From positions 10,912,318 to 10,976,317 of the forward strand of contig NC_133301.1 in assembly GCF_005239225.2 (NCBI RefSeq): DNA of 64,000 bases, read 5' to 3'. Shown in pieces: positions 12,195 through 23,029 of the stretch. This DNA is from Populus alba (lineage: Eukaryota; Streptophyta; Magnoliopsida; Malpighiales; Salicaceae). The position numbers and the translations under genes were made by a program. Within the stretch, counting starts at the first letter, position 1; each line of letters opens with the position of its first letter. Under the pieces are notes generated by a model, which saw nothing but the letters and a program-made list of their open reading frames with translations, was not told the origin of the DNA and ran no database searches.

Positions 12195-12352
12195 ATATAG
12201 TAGTAGTTATGGTTTAAAGTGTTTTTTTTACTTAAAAATATATTAAAAAAAATTATTTTTGATATTAGTATATCAAAACAATAAAAAAAATATAAAAATT
12301 TTAATTTTAAATATTTTTAAAAAATAATTTTAACCATGCTTACAAACACTAT
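12195..12352. mobile_element. Small AT-rich MITE-like piece
   Basis: About 155 bp whose ends are inverted: GTTATGGTTTAAAGTG at the left and AATTTTAACCATGCTTAC at the right. The middle contains TTGATATTAGTATATCAAAA. Similar pieces occur near 3665-3815, 19830-20030, 30220-30300 and 33820-33910, suggesting a short repeated family. Target duplications were not resolved. Confidence 0.45.
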
Positions 12353-12747
12353 TTTAATTGATTTTAAATGCAGAATATTAGTGACCAAATGAGTGGTTTG
12401 ATTTGAGTAAAAGAGTAACCAACAAAAGATCAAATTGTCTACCCAAGTGAAACAAGGGTGACTAACTTTGATTTTGGATGGAAGGCCCGAAACGTCACGT
12501 GAACTCATCTTGATTCTTAAACCTAGGATAAGTTTCACCAGTCCTTGTCTTCGGAACCTTCTCTTTTCTTCATCATGGCCTAAAACAAACTTCTGCTTCC
12601 ATGCTTTCCATTTTCTTGATGTTTAAAATGATCGAAACATGTAAAGGAGGAAAGGGCTTTGAAGAGGATGGAAGGCGAGAGGAGAGGGACAGTCCTGTTA
12701 CGATTGGATCTTAGCTTTCCTTCTAGTTTTGGCCTGCATCGCATCGC

Positions 12748-12778
12748 CCTAGAGAGAGAGAGAGAGAGAGAGAGAGAG
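12748..12778. repeat. (GA)n microsatellite
   Basis: About 15 uninterrupted GA units. The surrounding sequence to about 13890 has no recognisable gene; ORFs through the run are low-complexity artefacts. Confidence 0.9.
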
Positions 12779-12779
12779 G

Positions 12780-13896
12780 TCATGACCCTTGTTCTTGTGT
12801 TTCGAATGTCACATCCTAGTATCCTACTTACATTTTGTGCGCAGATTGATGGCATATGGCAGACTTGTGGGTTAGACATGGAAACATGGAGGCATGGCTT
12901 GATATGTTAAAGATGAGATTTCCATCACTTCTAGAAAATTGGAAAACGGAGATGGGATGACATCTTTCGCTGCGGATATATTATTTGCACTGAAAAATTA
13001 GATTTTATTTCCTATTTTTTTTTTGTAGGCAAGTCCATTAAAAATTAATTTTCAGTGGAATTTCTAGCTGTTCATTCCATTAGAAATGCTCAAACTTTCT
13101 GCATTTCTCTTATGAAATGGGTGCGAAATTACTAATAAAATGAAGATGTCTGTCGATGTTTCCGGTCAACGCTTTCACTTTTATCTTTTGAACTAACAAA
13201 GTCAACCCTTTACATTTAAAAAACTTCTGATCCAACCCACAATGTTAATAATCTAGTAATAATATGAGGGACAGTTTAGTCATGTTCTTCTTTTCACAAA
13301 ATAAAGACCTTAGAGAACATGGAAACTTGTTTGGCTTGCCTTGATTGCAGGCACCGCTAAGATTCCATGAGGTTAACATGTATTTTTGTTAAGATTTAAG
13401 ATTTTTTAGCAACATTTAATTAAAAAACACTTAAAAAGCAACTTTTACAACATTTTTTTAAAAAAAACAGAAACATGACATGCAAAAGAAGTGATTAATT
13501 TTTCTTGCTGAAATGATGAAAACAAGACAAGTAATTGGTCATGTTTGTGATAAGAAAATTGATGGACCTTAACAATTCTAAGTTCCAGAGGTATAAACAA
13601 AAATAAATGTTGTAAATTAATATTTCTTGGTTAATTCTCAAATTAACATCAAAAGACCTGACTTGAAATAACTCTTAAAATTGATTTAGAAAATAATCAT
13701 GCTAACAATAATTCTTAAAAGAATGAACTTAGGGTTATGAATATGACTTTACTTATGAAGATTGTCGTTACTTAATAATAATTATGATAATAAAGGTTAC
13801 ATTGATGATGTAGTGGTGATTATATTACTGACTATATAATATGTTAATTATAATCTTTGTAACATGATGTATTGCACATCAAAAACTAACCATAAA
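12780..13896. other. Spacer, nothing recognised
   Basis: AT-rich sequence. Bases 12780-12930 have higher complexity but only short ORFs without family motifs. No terminal repeats or RNA genes are seen. Confidence 0.4.
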
Positions 13897-14560
13897 CACT
13901 ACTAGAGAATTAAAAAATAACAACGGTAACACTGACTAAATATTTTATGTTGGTAATTTTCAATGAAAATAACGATATAAAACAAAAAAAATTTATGTTA
14001 GTAAAAACAATTCATTGATGATTTCGTCAACATCGCTAATATCAATTAGCCTATAAAATTGCTTACAGAAAATTCCAATAACAATTAGCCTATAAAATTG
14101 CTTACAGAAAATTCCAATAACAATTTTAAAAGAATTTAAAACTGACTTTTTCATTCAAGATTACCCATTTTTTCACTCTCTATCCCCTATTTTTGCCTCC
14201 CTCCTTCCATCTCCCTCCCTAAAAAACATAATCTCAAACCCATACCCAGTCTCGAAGCTCCATGTCACTCACTCCCTGAAAATTATCTAATACCAATAGG
14301 ATTACCAACATGATATTTTTTATCAATGCTTTCTGATGATTATAACAATAAAATAATTCAGTAAAATATTCCTGATTATAATAAAAAAATAATTATTTTT
14401 GTTGAAAAATACCAACATAATAAAATAATTAAAAAATAAAAAGACTTTTATCATCAATAATCAATGAATAATATATTTCATTGATATACTCCATTGACAA
14501 ATCCGTCAATAAATCTAAAAATGTTATAACTAGCCACTTCCCCATTTTCCCCTCCATTTA
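13897..14560 (+). mobile_element. CACTA-like left terminus with subterminal repeats
   Basis: Begins CACTACTAGAGAATTA at 13897. It is followed by short recurring phrases such as TTGGTAATTTTCAATG and ATTCATTGATGATTTCGTCA, resembling the subterminal repeats of CACTA (En/Spm) transposons. It also contains a 39-bp tandem duplication (units at 14043 and 14082). No matching right end with a 3-bp target duplication was found, so the element is probably a fragment. Confidence 0.5.
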
Positions 14561-14564
14561 AAAA

Positions 14565-15627
14565 TGTTTTACAACAAGTTTTTTTCTTTTATTAATTTTC
14601 AAAGTTCTTTACATAAATGATGATGAAGATTATAATAACGCATGAAGATGAAAACAACTAGATTAACCGGAGACAATTCATTTTGAAGAGATTAATTATG
14701 ATGATAAAAAGTAACAACTTTTTCATGATGATGATAAAAATAAGCAATGATGGAGATATACTTTTATATTATACTTGGTGGAAATGATAAGTAAAGTCAG
14801 TATGGGTCAAGTTAAAATGATGCATTAACTATTTTTATCTAGTGCTCCAAAAATGATAAGATGAAAGACAAACCTCTAGTAAGCCTAAAAAGAATTTATG
14901 TTAGTTAAACAATTCAAGCACACCGATGCCTAATTTTTAAAACCTCCATGAACATAATCATTAAGATTTGCAATTTAGTCCCAAGACAAGAATGATGATT
15001 CATAAAAGAAGAAAATACAACAAGTTTCTTCTTTTACTAATTTTTAAAGTTGTTTTCAAAAATGATGATGAAGATCATAATGATGCAAGAAGATAAACGC
15101 AACTAGATCAACTGAGGACAATTCATTTTGAATAGATTAATTGTGATGACAAAAGGTAACAACTTTTTCATGGTGATGATGAAAATAAGCAGTGATGGAC
15201 ATATACTATTATATTACACTTCGAGGAAATGGTAAGTAAAGTCAATGTGGGTCTAGTTAAAATGATGTATTAATTGTTTTCATCTAGTGATCTAAAAAGG
15301 ATGATATGAAAGATAAACCTCTAATGAGACTAAAAAGCATATATGTTAGTTAAACAATTCAAGCACACCGATGCCTAGTTCTTAAGACCTTCATGAACAC
15401 AATCATTAAAATTTACAGTTTAGTCCCAAAACAAGAATGATTATTCATAAAAGAAGAAAATGGTTTACAACAAGTTTTTCTCTTTTCTAATTTTCAAAGT
15501 TCTTTACAAAAATGATGATGAAGATCATAATGATGCATAGAGATGAACACAACTAGATCAACCAGGGACAATTCATTTTGAAGAGATTAATTGTGATGAC
15601 AAAAGGTGACAACATTTTCATGGTGAT
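14565..15627. repeat. 446-450-bp tandem repeat, copies 1 to 3
   Basis: Unit starts are marked by ACAACAAGTT at 14571, 15017 and 15467, giving periods of 446 and 450 bp. Shared phrases include AATGATGATGAAGAT, AACTAGATCAAC and AATTCATTTTGAA. The third copy breaks at about 15627 and resumes at about 17283-17450 (GTGATGATGAAAAT through AAAGCATATATGG), on the far side of an insertion. No ORF spans the units. Confidence 0.85.
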
Positions 15628-17282
15628 TGTCGCAATGTGCCGCGACGATGAGGTTTTTCGTGCCTTCTGAGAGGTATTGTCATGGGGAAGGAAAAGGTTT
15701 CGAGTTTAATCATAAAATTATGATTAAAATTTAGGAGTCACTACTTAGTATTATAGTTACTAGGAACCTATGATTTGCGATAGTATAAGTAAGAGACTGG
15801 TTGTGCAAGAGAAAGATGCATCACCGGGTGCACCCTACCTAAGGTAAGCTGTATTGTTGTTTAATTATTTTTTTATGTTAGGTTTCTATTCGTTGGTCTT
15901 GTCTAAGGTTCAAGATAGATCTCTCTTCGTAAGAGAGTCTCTACTTTATCGGGTTAAATCCTAACCATTCTAAAATCTGAATTTTAACATCTCATCAACA
16001 AAGGATTACACAATGAGTATATGTGCTATGCATAGAAATCGCATGCTACACAACCAAGCTTACACACGTTATTTCATCCCTAGAAACAAGAGCTGCAACA
16101 ACTATTTATAGCCAAGTAAGTGAGTTGCAAGGCACACCCATGATCTCCTATTTTTCAAGACATAGTGGGGCACTTTCTCCCCCATGATCTTCATGACATT
16201 AATGGCCTATTTTCCAGCAAGTAGTGGACAGTTACTGCCCATGATCCCATGATCTAGTAGCTTGTAGAGCAATCCCCATGATTAGCCCCCATGTTCTACC
16301 CATAATCTAGGAAGTCCATAACTCCCACTCACCCACGTTCTTGCATGCCCACCTGACAGCCCGAACTGCTAGTTCTTGTTGCGTCAGCACGTTGAGTCAC
16401 TCATATGCTTTGGACAGTCCTTCGTCCAAGTTTTAGATCGTGCCAAGTCGAATCCCTGACTTGCACAAGCTGTTGCGCGCTGTCGAATTCGCATCTGCAT
16501 GCAGGCTGTCAATATCTGCGTTATTGAATTCCGCAACAGCCCTAATTCTCGTCAGCCTATCTCCCTGATGAGTTTTCCTGCCTGGCCTGGCCTGGACATT
16601 CCATTGTCCAGCCCATGTTCGTCAACAATCTGCGCTGTTGATTTTTTTTTAACGAACCTACAGCTGCATAAATCTGTGCTGCGATTTATCCCACTGTTGG
16701 CATAACTGCCAACACCCTTAGGCACTGTTTTGGACAGCCTGCCGAAGCGTGCACCTCTTGCACATTTAACACTGTTACAAACCACCCTTACCAAAAGATC
16801 ATGAGGGAGAAAGTGCCCCACTATGTCCTGAAAAATAGGAGATCATAGGTGTGCCTTGCAGCTCACTTACTTGGCTATAAATAATTGTTGCAGCTTTTAT
16901 TTGTAGGGAGGAAATAACGTGTGTAAGCTTGGTTGTGTAGCATGCGATTTCTATGCATAGCACACATACTCATTGTGTAATCCTTTGTTGACGAGATAAA
17001 TAAAGGTTAAGAGTTCTTCTTGTATTCTTGGTGTGCTTTGCTTTGTGGCGTACAATCTACTTGTGTATTCTGCTTGTCTTTAACTTGGGAAAGTGGGGAA
17101 ACCTCTTGGTTGAAGGAAATACTTAGTTACTAGACAAACACAAGTGGGATTGGAGAGGGAAGGCTGAGTATAGTGAGGGACTAGGCTGCCGCATGAGTTT
17201 ATTCACAAAGCAAAAAATTATCCCGTGACAATTTGAAAAAAAAATTTTTTTTTAAGGAATAACCTAGAATTGAGTTATAATA
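15628..17282. mobile_element. 1.65-kb insertion with a 203-bp inverted repeat and LTR-like ends
   Basis: This block splits copy 3 of the tandem repeat. The TG-start (TGTCGCAATG) at 15628 and the CCCGTGACA ending at 17230 look like LTR ends (TG...CA). About 52 further AT-rich bases precede the point where the repeat resumes. Inside, 15989-16191 and 16795-16997 are nearly perfect inverted copies of 203 bp around a 600-bp spacer. Each arm carries TATAAATA (16876-16883 on +; 16110-16103 on -), so the two TATA boxes point outward. The spacer is relatively GC-rich but has no recognisable protein. A long solo LTR with an internal inversion, or a foldback element, are both possible. Confidence 0.6.
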
Positions 17283-17450
17283 GTGATGATGAAAATGGGC
17301 AGTGATGGACAAATATCACTTGGAGGAAATAATAAATAAAGTCAATGTGGTTCAAGTTAAATTGATGTATTAACTTTTTCCATCGTGATCCAAAAAGGAT
17401 GAGATGAAAGACAGACCTCTAGTGAGCCAAGAAAGCATATATGGTACCCA
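17283..17450. repeat. Right remainder of the third 446-450-bp repeat copy
   Basis: Continues the unit broken at 15627: GTGATGATGAAAATGGGCAG, then GGAGGAAATAATAAATAAAG, then GATGAGATGAAAGACAGACC. It matches the equivalent parts of copies 1 and 2 in order and orientation. Confidence 0.8.
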
Positions 17451-18490
17451 AAAGTATCTAAACATACAAATGACATAAATGGAAGATTCAACTTTTAAAA
17501 TATACAATTTGTGTTAAGCTAGTGAAAGTTTTGTCAATTTTAGCTTTTAATTTTTTGAGCTACATGATTTATAAAATATCTGCATAACAATATTTTCTTG
17601 AATATGATCCAAAAAGAAGAACATTTTTAGTTTCGCTTTGTCAATAGGCAGAAACAACCCTACCATTAGGAAAAAACAACCCTTTCATAAAAAAGTCCAA
17701 GCCTTGCCATTAGAAATTCAAGCCCTACCATCATTAAGTCCAAGCCTTAATACCAAAAAATTTATAGCTCTGCAATTAAGAAGTTTTAACCTTGCAAATC
17801 TTCAAGCTAGGTAAATCAAACTAAACTCTTCAATTAAGTTAAAATTTTTATTTTTATTTGTATGGATCTCACGTTAATTCTTTTATTTTTAATCTAATGG
17901 ATCCCCTTTTTTATTTATATAGAACCCAAGTTAATCCCTTTATTTTTCATTCAGATTGATCTTAAGTTGATCCTTTGTTTTTAATTTGTATGGATCCCAA
18001 GTTGTTTCTTTTATTTTCATTTATGTTGATCAAGCTGATCCTTTTCTTTTCATTTAATGGATTTTAAATTGATCTTTTTATTTATTTTCGCTCAAATTAT
18101 GGTGTTTATTTAACTCAATATGCTGTTTTTTTTTTTTTTAAGAAAGAAAACCTTGTTTTTTTTTTATCATATTTTTTTATTTAGAAACTTACTATAATAA
18201 CTTTTCCAATGTCTTCCTACCATAAGTATTATAAAGGAGGAGTAGCTTCATAATCCAATTTTTACCCCTTTCCCAGCATATTATCAAAAATATAAAAGTA
18301 TGAAAACTAATAAAAAAATAATAGATAGTGAAGTGATCAAGAAAAAAGGGAGACCAAAACAAATATTGAGAATTTGAGTCTCTTTCAACCATAACCATGA
18401 GATAAAAACATATAAGGTAATCCAAATTGTTGATTTGACAAGTTACTCAATTGATTTGTTTGGATCATTTTTTTAATTGAATATTTTTTT
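17451..18490. other. AT-rich spacer with a short degenerate repeat
   Basis: From about 17840 to 18090 the phrase TATGGATCCCAAGTT and close variants (GGATCTCACGTT, GAACCCAAGTTAATCC, TTGATCTTAAGTTGATCC) recur six or seven times, separated by TTTTATTT. The rest has no recognised feature. Confidence 0.5.
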
Positions 18491-18554
18491 TTCAGTTTCA
18501 TACTTTAACAACTAAATCTTCTCTTCTTCTATATATATATATATATATATATTA

Positions 18555-19290
18555 GAGTTCATCTTTTAATATTAGGTTGTTTGAGAAATAAGGCTTTATG
18601 TGGAATTATCTCAATCTCATGAATTTAGTTTTTTTCCCCCTATATCAACAAACATTGGATATGTTGGAAATAGAACTTTATGTTTTTTTTTTTAATTTGC
18701 TTTTTATGAAGTTATCCAGATCTCATAACCTAAGTTATGGGTTTAACAAGTTAGCTTGAACTTTCTTCTTGTCCCTTAATTTTTTTTTATTCCATCCTAT
18801 ACAATATTAAGTTGGTTCAAAATTAGACTTCATATTTTTTTCTTAATTGACTTTTTATTGAATTATCTCAATCTCATAATCCAGGTTACAAGTTTAATAA
18901 GTTGACCCAAGTAGATTTTTTTTTATCTTTTTATTAGTTTAATATATTTTTTTAATTTATTCCTTTAACATTGTATTGATTATGAATTGATATTTATAAT
19001 TTATTTTGATTTGCTTTTTATAAAGTTATAATAGTATCATGACCAGGTTGTGGGTTTAATAAGTTGACCCAAGTAGATTTTTTTAAAAATCTTTTTATTA
19101 ATTTAATATATTTTTTTAATTTATTCCTTTAACATCGTATTGATTATGAATTGATATTTAATAATTTATTTTGATTTGCTTTTTATAAAGTTATGATAGT
19201 ATCATGATTAGGATCGTAGATTTGACAAGTAAGCTTAAGTTGATCCAATATGTCATCATCTCAATATTTGAAACAAATATTATTCAATAT
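18555..19290 (+). repeat. Degenerate ~150-160-bp tandem repeat, forward orientation
   Basis: Units share an order of phrases: AATATTAGGTT, then TTGCTTTTTATGAAGTTAT, then TCTCATAACC, then GGGTTTAACAAGTTGACCC. The two best copies start at GTTTAATAAGTTGACCCAAG (18892 and 19054, period 162 bp). Older copies upstream are more diverged. The same family appears in the opposite orientation at 43.2-44.2 kb. Confidence 0.7.
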
Positions 19291-20639
19291 GTCATTTTAT
19301 CAATTATATTTTTTTTTTTAAAAAAATCATCCAATATGTATCATATTTTGAGTTTATGGTTATTTGTTTTTATCAAAAAATACATTAGCAATATTTGAAT
19401 ATTTTTTTATATTAAAAAAACTGATTCGACAAGTAACATTAGCGCGTGACAATAATCTTGTTTTCTATATTTTATCCTCATACTAAATATATCCAAATTG
19501 TGTGATAGGGTAGAATCTAATGTCGGTTCGCTACCCACCCCTTTCTCTTTCCCTTTATTTTTTAACTTCTTGAATTTGTTTTTTGTTTCATTAATTTTTT
19601 TTTTTCAAAACAGTAAGGCTTACACCAAAACATGGAGAAAGTTTTTAAAAAGTACAAGAGAAAAAAAATGATAAAATAAATTCGAGGTAAAAACTTCATA
19701 AACACGATAAAATTTTAGTCAAGATATAAACCACATGTAATATCAAAATTATGTTGTATTTTTAGGTATATAGGTCTCACACAGGAGAGAGTTAGTAAAT
19801 GTTATTAAATGGAATTTTAAAGAGAGTTTCATAAATGTATTAGCAGTTATTTTTTTAAATAATTTTTACTTGAAAATGCATTAAAATAATATATATTTTT
19901 TATTTTTAAAAATTTATTTTTGATATTATAAAATTAAAATAATTTATAAACACCAAAAATTCATTAATTATAAAAAAATTTAAAATATTTTTAAAAACAC
20001 AAAAAAATTTTTTTTTTATTATATCTTATAAAGTCGCAGCATCGTGTAGATGGCATGGCATGTACTATTCACAAACAAATAAAAAAGCATTTGCGGGGTT
20101 CGGTGCCTCGGCAATAATTCCAAGCTTGCAAGATACAGACCTCTCCTAATCATTTGTAATTAATTAATCAATCAAGTTCCAACCCAATTTTTTATTCGTA
20201 GAGTTTCCATTATTAAGAAGATTAAAGGCATCAATCACTTCATACATTTTATGTAATTTTTAAAGACAGAACGAAATCAATATTTAAAGAAAAATAATAT
20301 TTGAAGCCTTTGCACAACGATTACAAGTGGAGAAGGAGGATTAAAATAAAACGACTGCACCCCCAGTCAGCTCATTCGAGAACTTATAAACTGCTTTAAA
20401 CATTTTATTTGTAAGGAAATATATGAGCATGTTCAGGGAGCGTTATCGTCCTCTTAATCAATTAATATGGTTGAAAACAAGTACAAATTTGCACGATCAG
20501 ATTTTTGCATACTCCCGAACGATTTGTTTTTTTTTTTATTGGTATTTAGACACTTATTATGTCAATGAAACCTTTACAGAAAAGATTATGAATGATACAT
20601 TTTTAAAAAAATTCTATAGTCGGTGATTTTTATTTTATT
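19291..20639. other. AT-rich spacer with a MITE-like piece
   Basis: No gene is recognised. Bases about 19830-20030 resemble the small AT-rich MITE-like family described at 12195-12352 (TTTTTACTTGAAAATGCATT, TTTTTGATATTATAAAATTA). Bases 20040-20640 have no recognised structure; the left end of the CACTA element to the right may lie here but could not be fixed. Confidence 0.4.
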
Positions 20640-21059
20640 AATAAATCCTTTGACGATATAATCATCAATAGTTTTACAAATTAGAAGAACATGCCAAACG
20701 AAAAATATTTTCAGCATAATTTTGTCGATATGTACAATGGTGATTTTATTCATATCACTGACGGAATCAACTCATCATTTACATGTTGTCATAGGCATTT
20801 TTTTTTTATTTTTTTCAAACTCTTTAGAACTCTTTGAGGGATTCAATCCACTAGTGATTCTGTCTATAATAGTAAGTGGCATTTTATGTAATTTTTTGGA
20901 ACTTTTTGGAACTTTTTGATAGACTTAGTCCGTTAGTAATTCCGTTGGTAATTTGTTTGATATTTTTCAAATGAAATCAACAAAACAAAAAAAAATAAAA
21001 GGAATAAAAAAACCAAATATTCATTACAAATTTAAAAATTATAAGATTGAATACAATTC

Positions 21060-21720
21060 ATCTAAAGGATAAAAGTTGAAAGAGGAGGAGACAAATCTTC
21101 ACTAGGACCAGGTGGGTGAGGAGGTGGACCACATGAACCACTAATATTTGACAACAATTCCATGTACAATTGCCTAAGTTTGGTCATTTCAACACTAAGT
21201 CGTTTTGTCTCATCATTAAGCCAAGTTCTCTAAGCTTGAACTTGTTGTCGTACAATCATAGGTTTCTTTTACTTGGGATGTTTAGAAAGCTGGCTCTACT
21301 AAAACAATGACACTTTCATTGATGATTTCATCACTTATGTTATTGTATGAGCAACCTTTACATTTATAAACATGAAATTCCATTCGTTAATTGAAATTAA
21401 TAATTCAAAAATTATTCATTGTTATTTATTTTTTATTTGTGTAGAAAAGGAAAACAAACTTATAAAGTGGTTAGGCTTCTATTGAGCAACGTACTTCCCA
21501 ATACATACATGTCTCTCATAACGAACACCTCCTCTACGAGGTGGCATTACATTTGATGAGCCTACATTAAGAAATGGTGTTTGTGTCTTAGGTGTCTAGT
21601 AATTGTGAGCACCTAACAATTTATGATCATCAAAAACGCTTTTAAAAGAACTAATAATACTTGTATTCGTATTACTCACTAATATCTTTCTTCTTGACAT
21701 CTAAGCAAAGCAAAGCATTA
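21060..21720 (-). pseudogene. CACTA second-ORF (Transposase_24-like) relic
   Basis: Minus-strand reading gives an N-terminal-like piece (MPPRRGGVRYERHV) at about 21560-21500. A C-terminal piece at about 21240-21080 has a Gln/Arg-rich stretch (RQQVQA) and a Met/Leu-rich coiled segment, then GPPPHPPGPSEDLSPP. CACTA second proteins often end with a Q-rich helix and a Pro-rich tail. Stops interrupt the frame. It lies downstream of tnp2 on the same strand, as expected for this transposon class. Confidence 0.5.
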
Positions 21721-23029
21721 AAAAGGTAATAACATTCCTTATTTAAAAGAAAATCAGCAATATCTTTTTTATACAAGAGACTATCCAAAATTCATGTACC
21801 TAAAAACATGCATTATAAAAAAACACCATAAACCAGTTGATTTTATTAATGACTAATATATTTTTATAAATTTCTTATTTTATAAAGTGAGCAAGCAGTG
21901 AATTGAACAAGGAAATATAACATTCAAAAATAATTTTTATTCTTTGTCGTCTACAGTCAAAATAAACATACTCCATCTAATTTTAGAAAGGTGCATAAGG
22001 TGTTATTCTCTTTGTTATTTCTTTGCCTTATATTAGATGTTCATGATGAATACAAAGAAGGAAATCCAGGAGACTAAAATAAAAATAATAGTTTTTTATT
22101 ATAGTGTTATTAATTAAATACTGGAAGTGAACTAAGAAATTAACAAGGGCAATACTAGAAGAACTTTTTAGATCATAATTATTTGTAAATAACGAATGGC
22201 TATCAAAAAATACAACATGAAAGCCTAATAACTACTATCCATAATAATTAGGGCATAAAATCATCCTGGATTTTTTCCAGCCTTAATTTTGGGTTAAAAC
22301 TACAAGTTTGTTATCTCAATTCTTAACAAAATCATCGCCAAGTAAAGGCATTAGCAATAAAAACAAATAGAAAGAAATATAAATAAAATCATATTTAATT
22401 ATGCCAAAGAAAACAAATTCAACCAAGACTTGTAGCTAAAATAGATGTATAAAACAATATTTTTCTTTGAAAAATCTTATATCATAGTGATTAGTTTCTT
22501 AAATCTATCTCTTAAACAAGAACAAATTTCATGCAACATCTTCTAACACACAATACAAAAAATTATAGATCATGTTACTAACATTTCATTTAATTTGATC
22601 CACATTCTTTTAGAAAGGTTTTAAAGTTTGAATCAAGTAAACTATGAAACTAGAGCTTCAATTATTATAGATTATGGTACACCAAATGCAAATTTCAAAT
22701 GTTTCCCAAGGGTATCTAACACTAGTCTCTACAAGACTAAACCATATAAAAGTGATGCAGTAGTTACACAACAACCACACGAGATTAAAATATAAAATCT
22801 GCAAATATGATTGTAAACAATGTTGAACATAAAATTGTACAAATGCAAATTATTGTTTTATTTTTTTATTCTAAACTTAATTTACTTAAGTTAGAAATAC
22901 AAATGTGGTAGCGGAGCGAAGAAAAATACCAAGTCATACATGAAAGTATAATAAATTATACTTCATGACTTACTCAAGTTAGAAATTCAATTTCTTTCAA
23001 GTATCTTCCCTTTATTGTCTTTTTTGGTA

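Noticed and set aside
12580..12910. Two overlapping ORFs around a (GA)n run
   Set aside because: Both are driven by the microsatellite (RERERE, LSLSLS) and have no family motif or splice support.
16499..16821. 68- and 89-codon ORFs in the spacer of the inverted repeat
   Set aside because: They overlap on opposite strands, have no recognised motif and no promoter or splice context.
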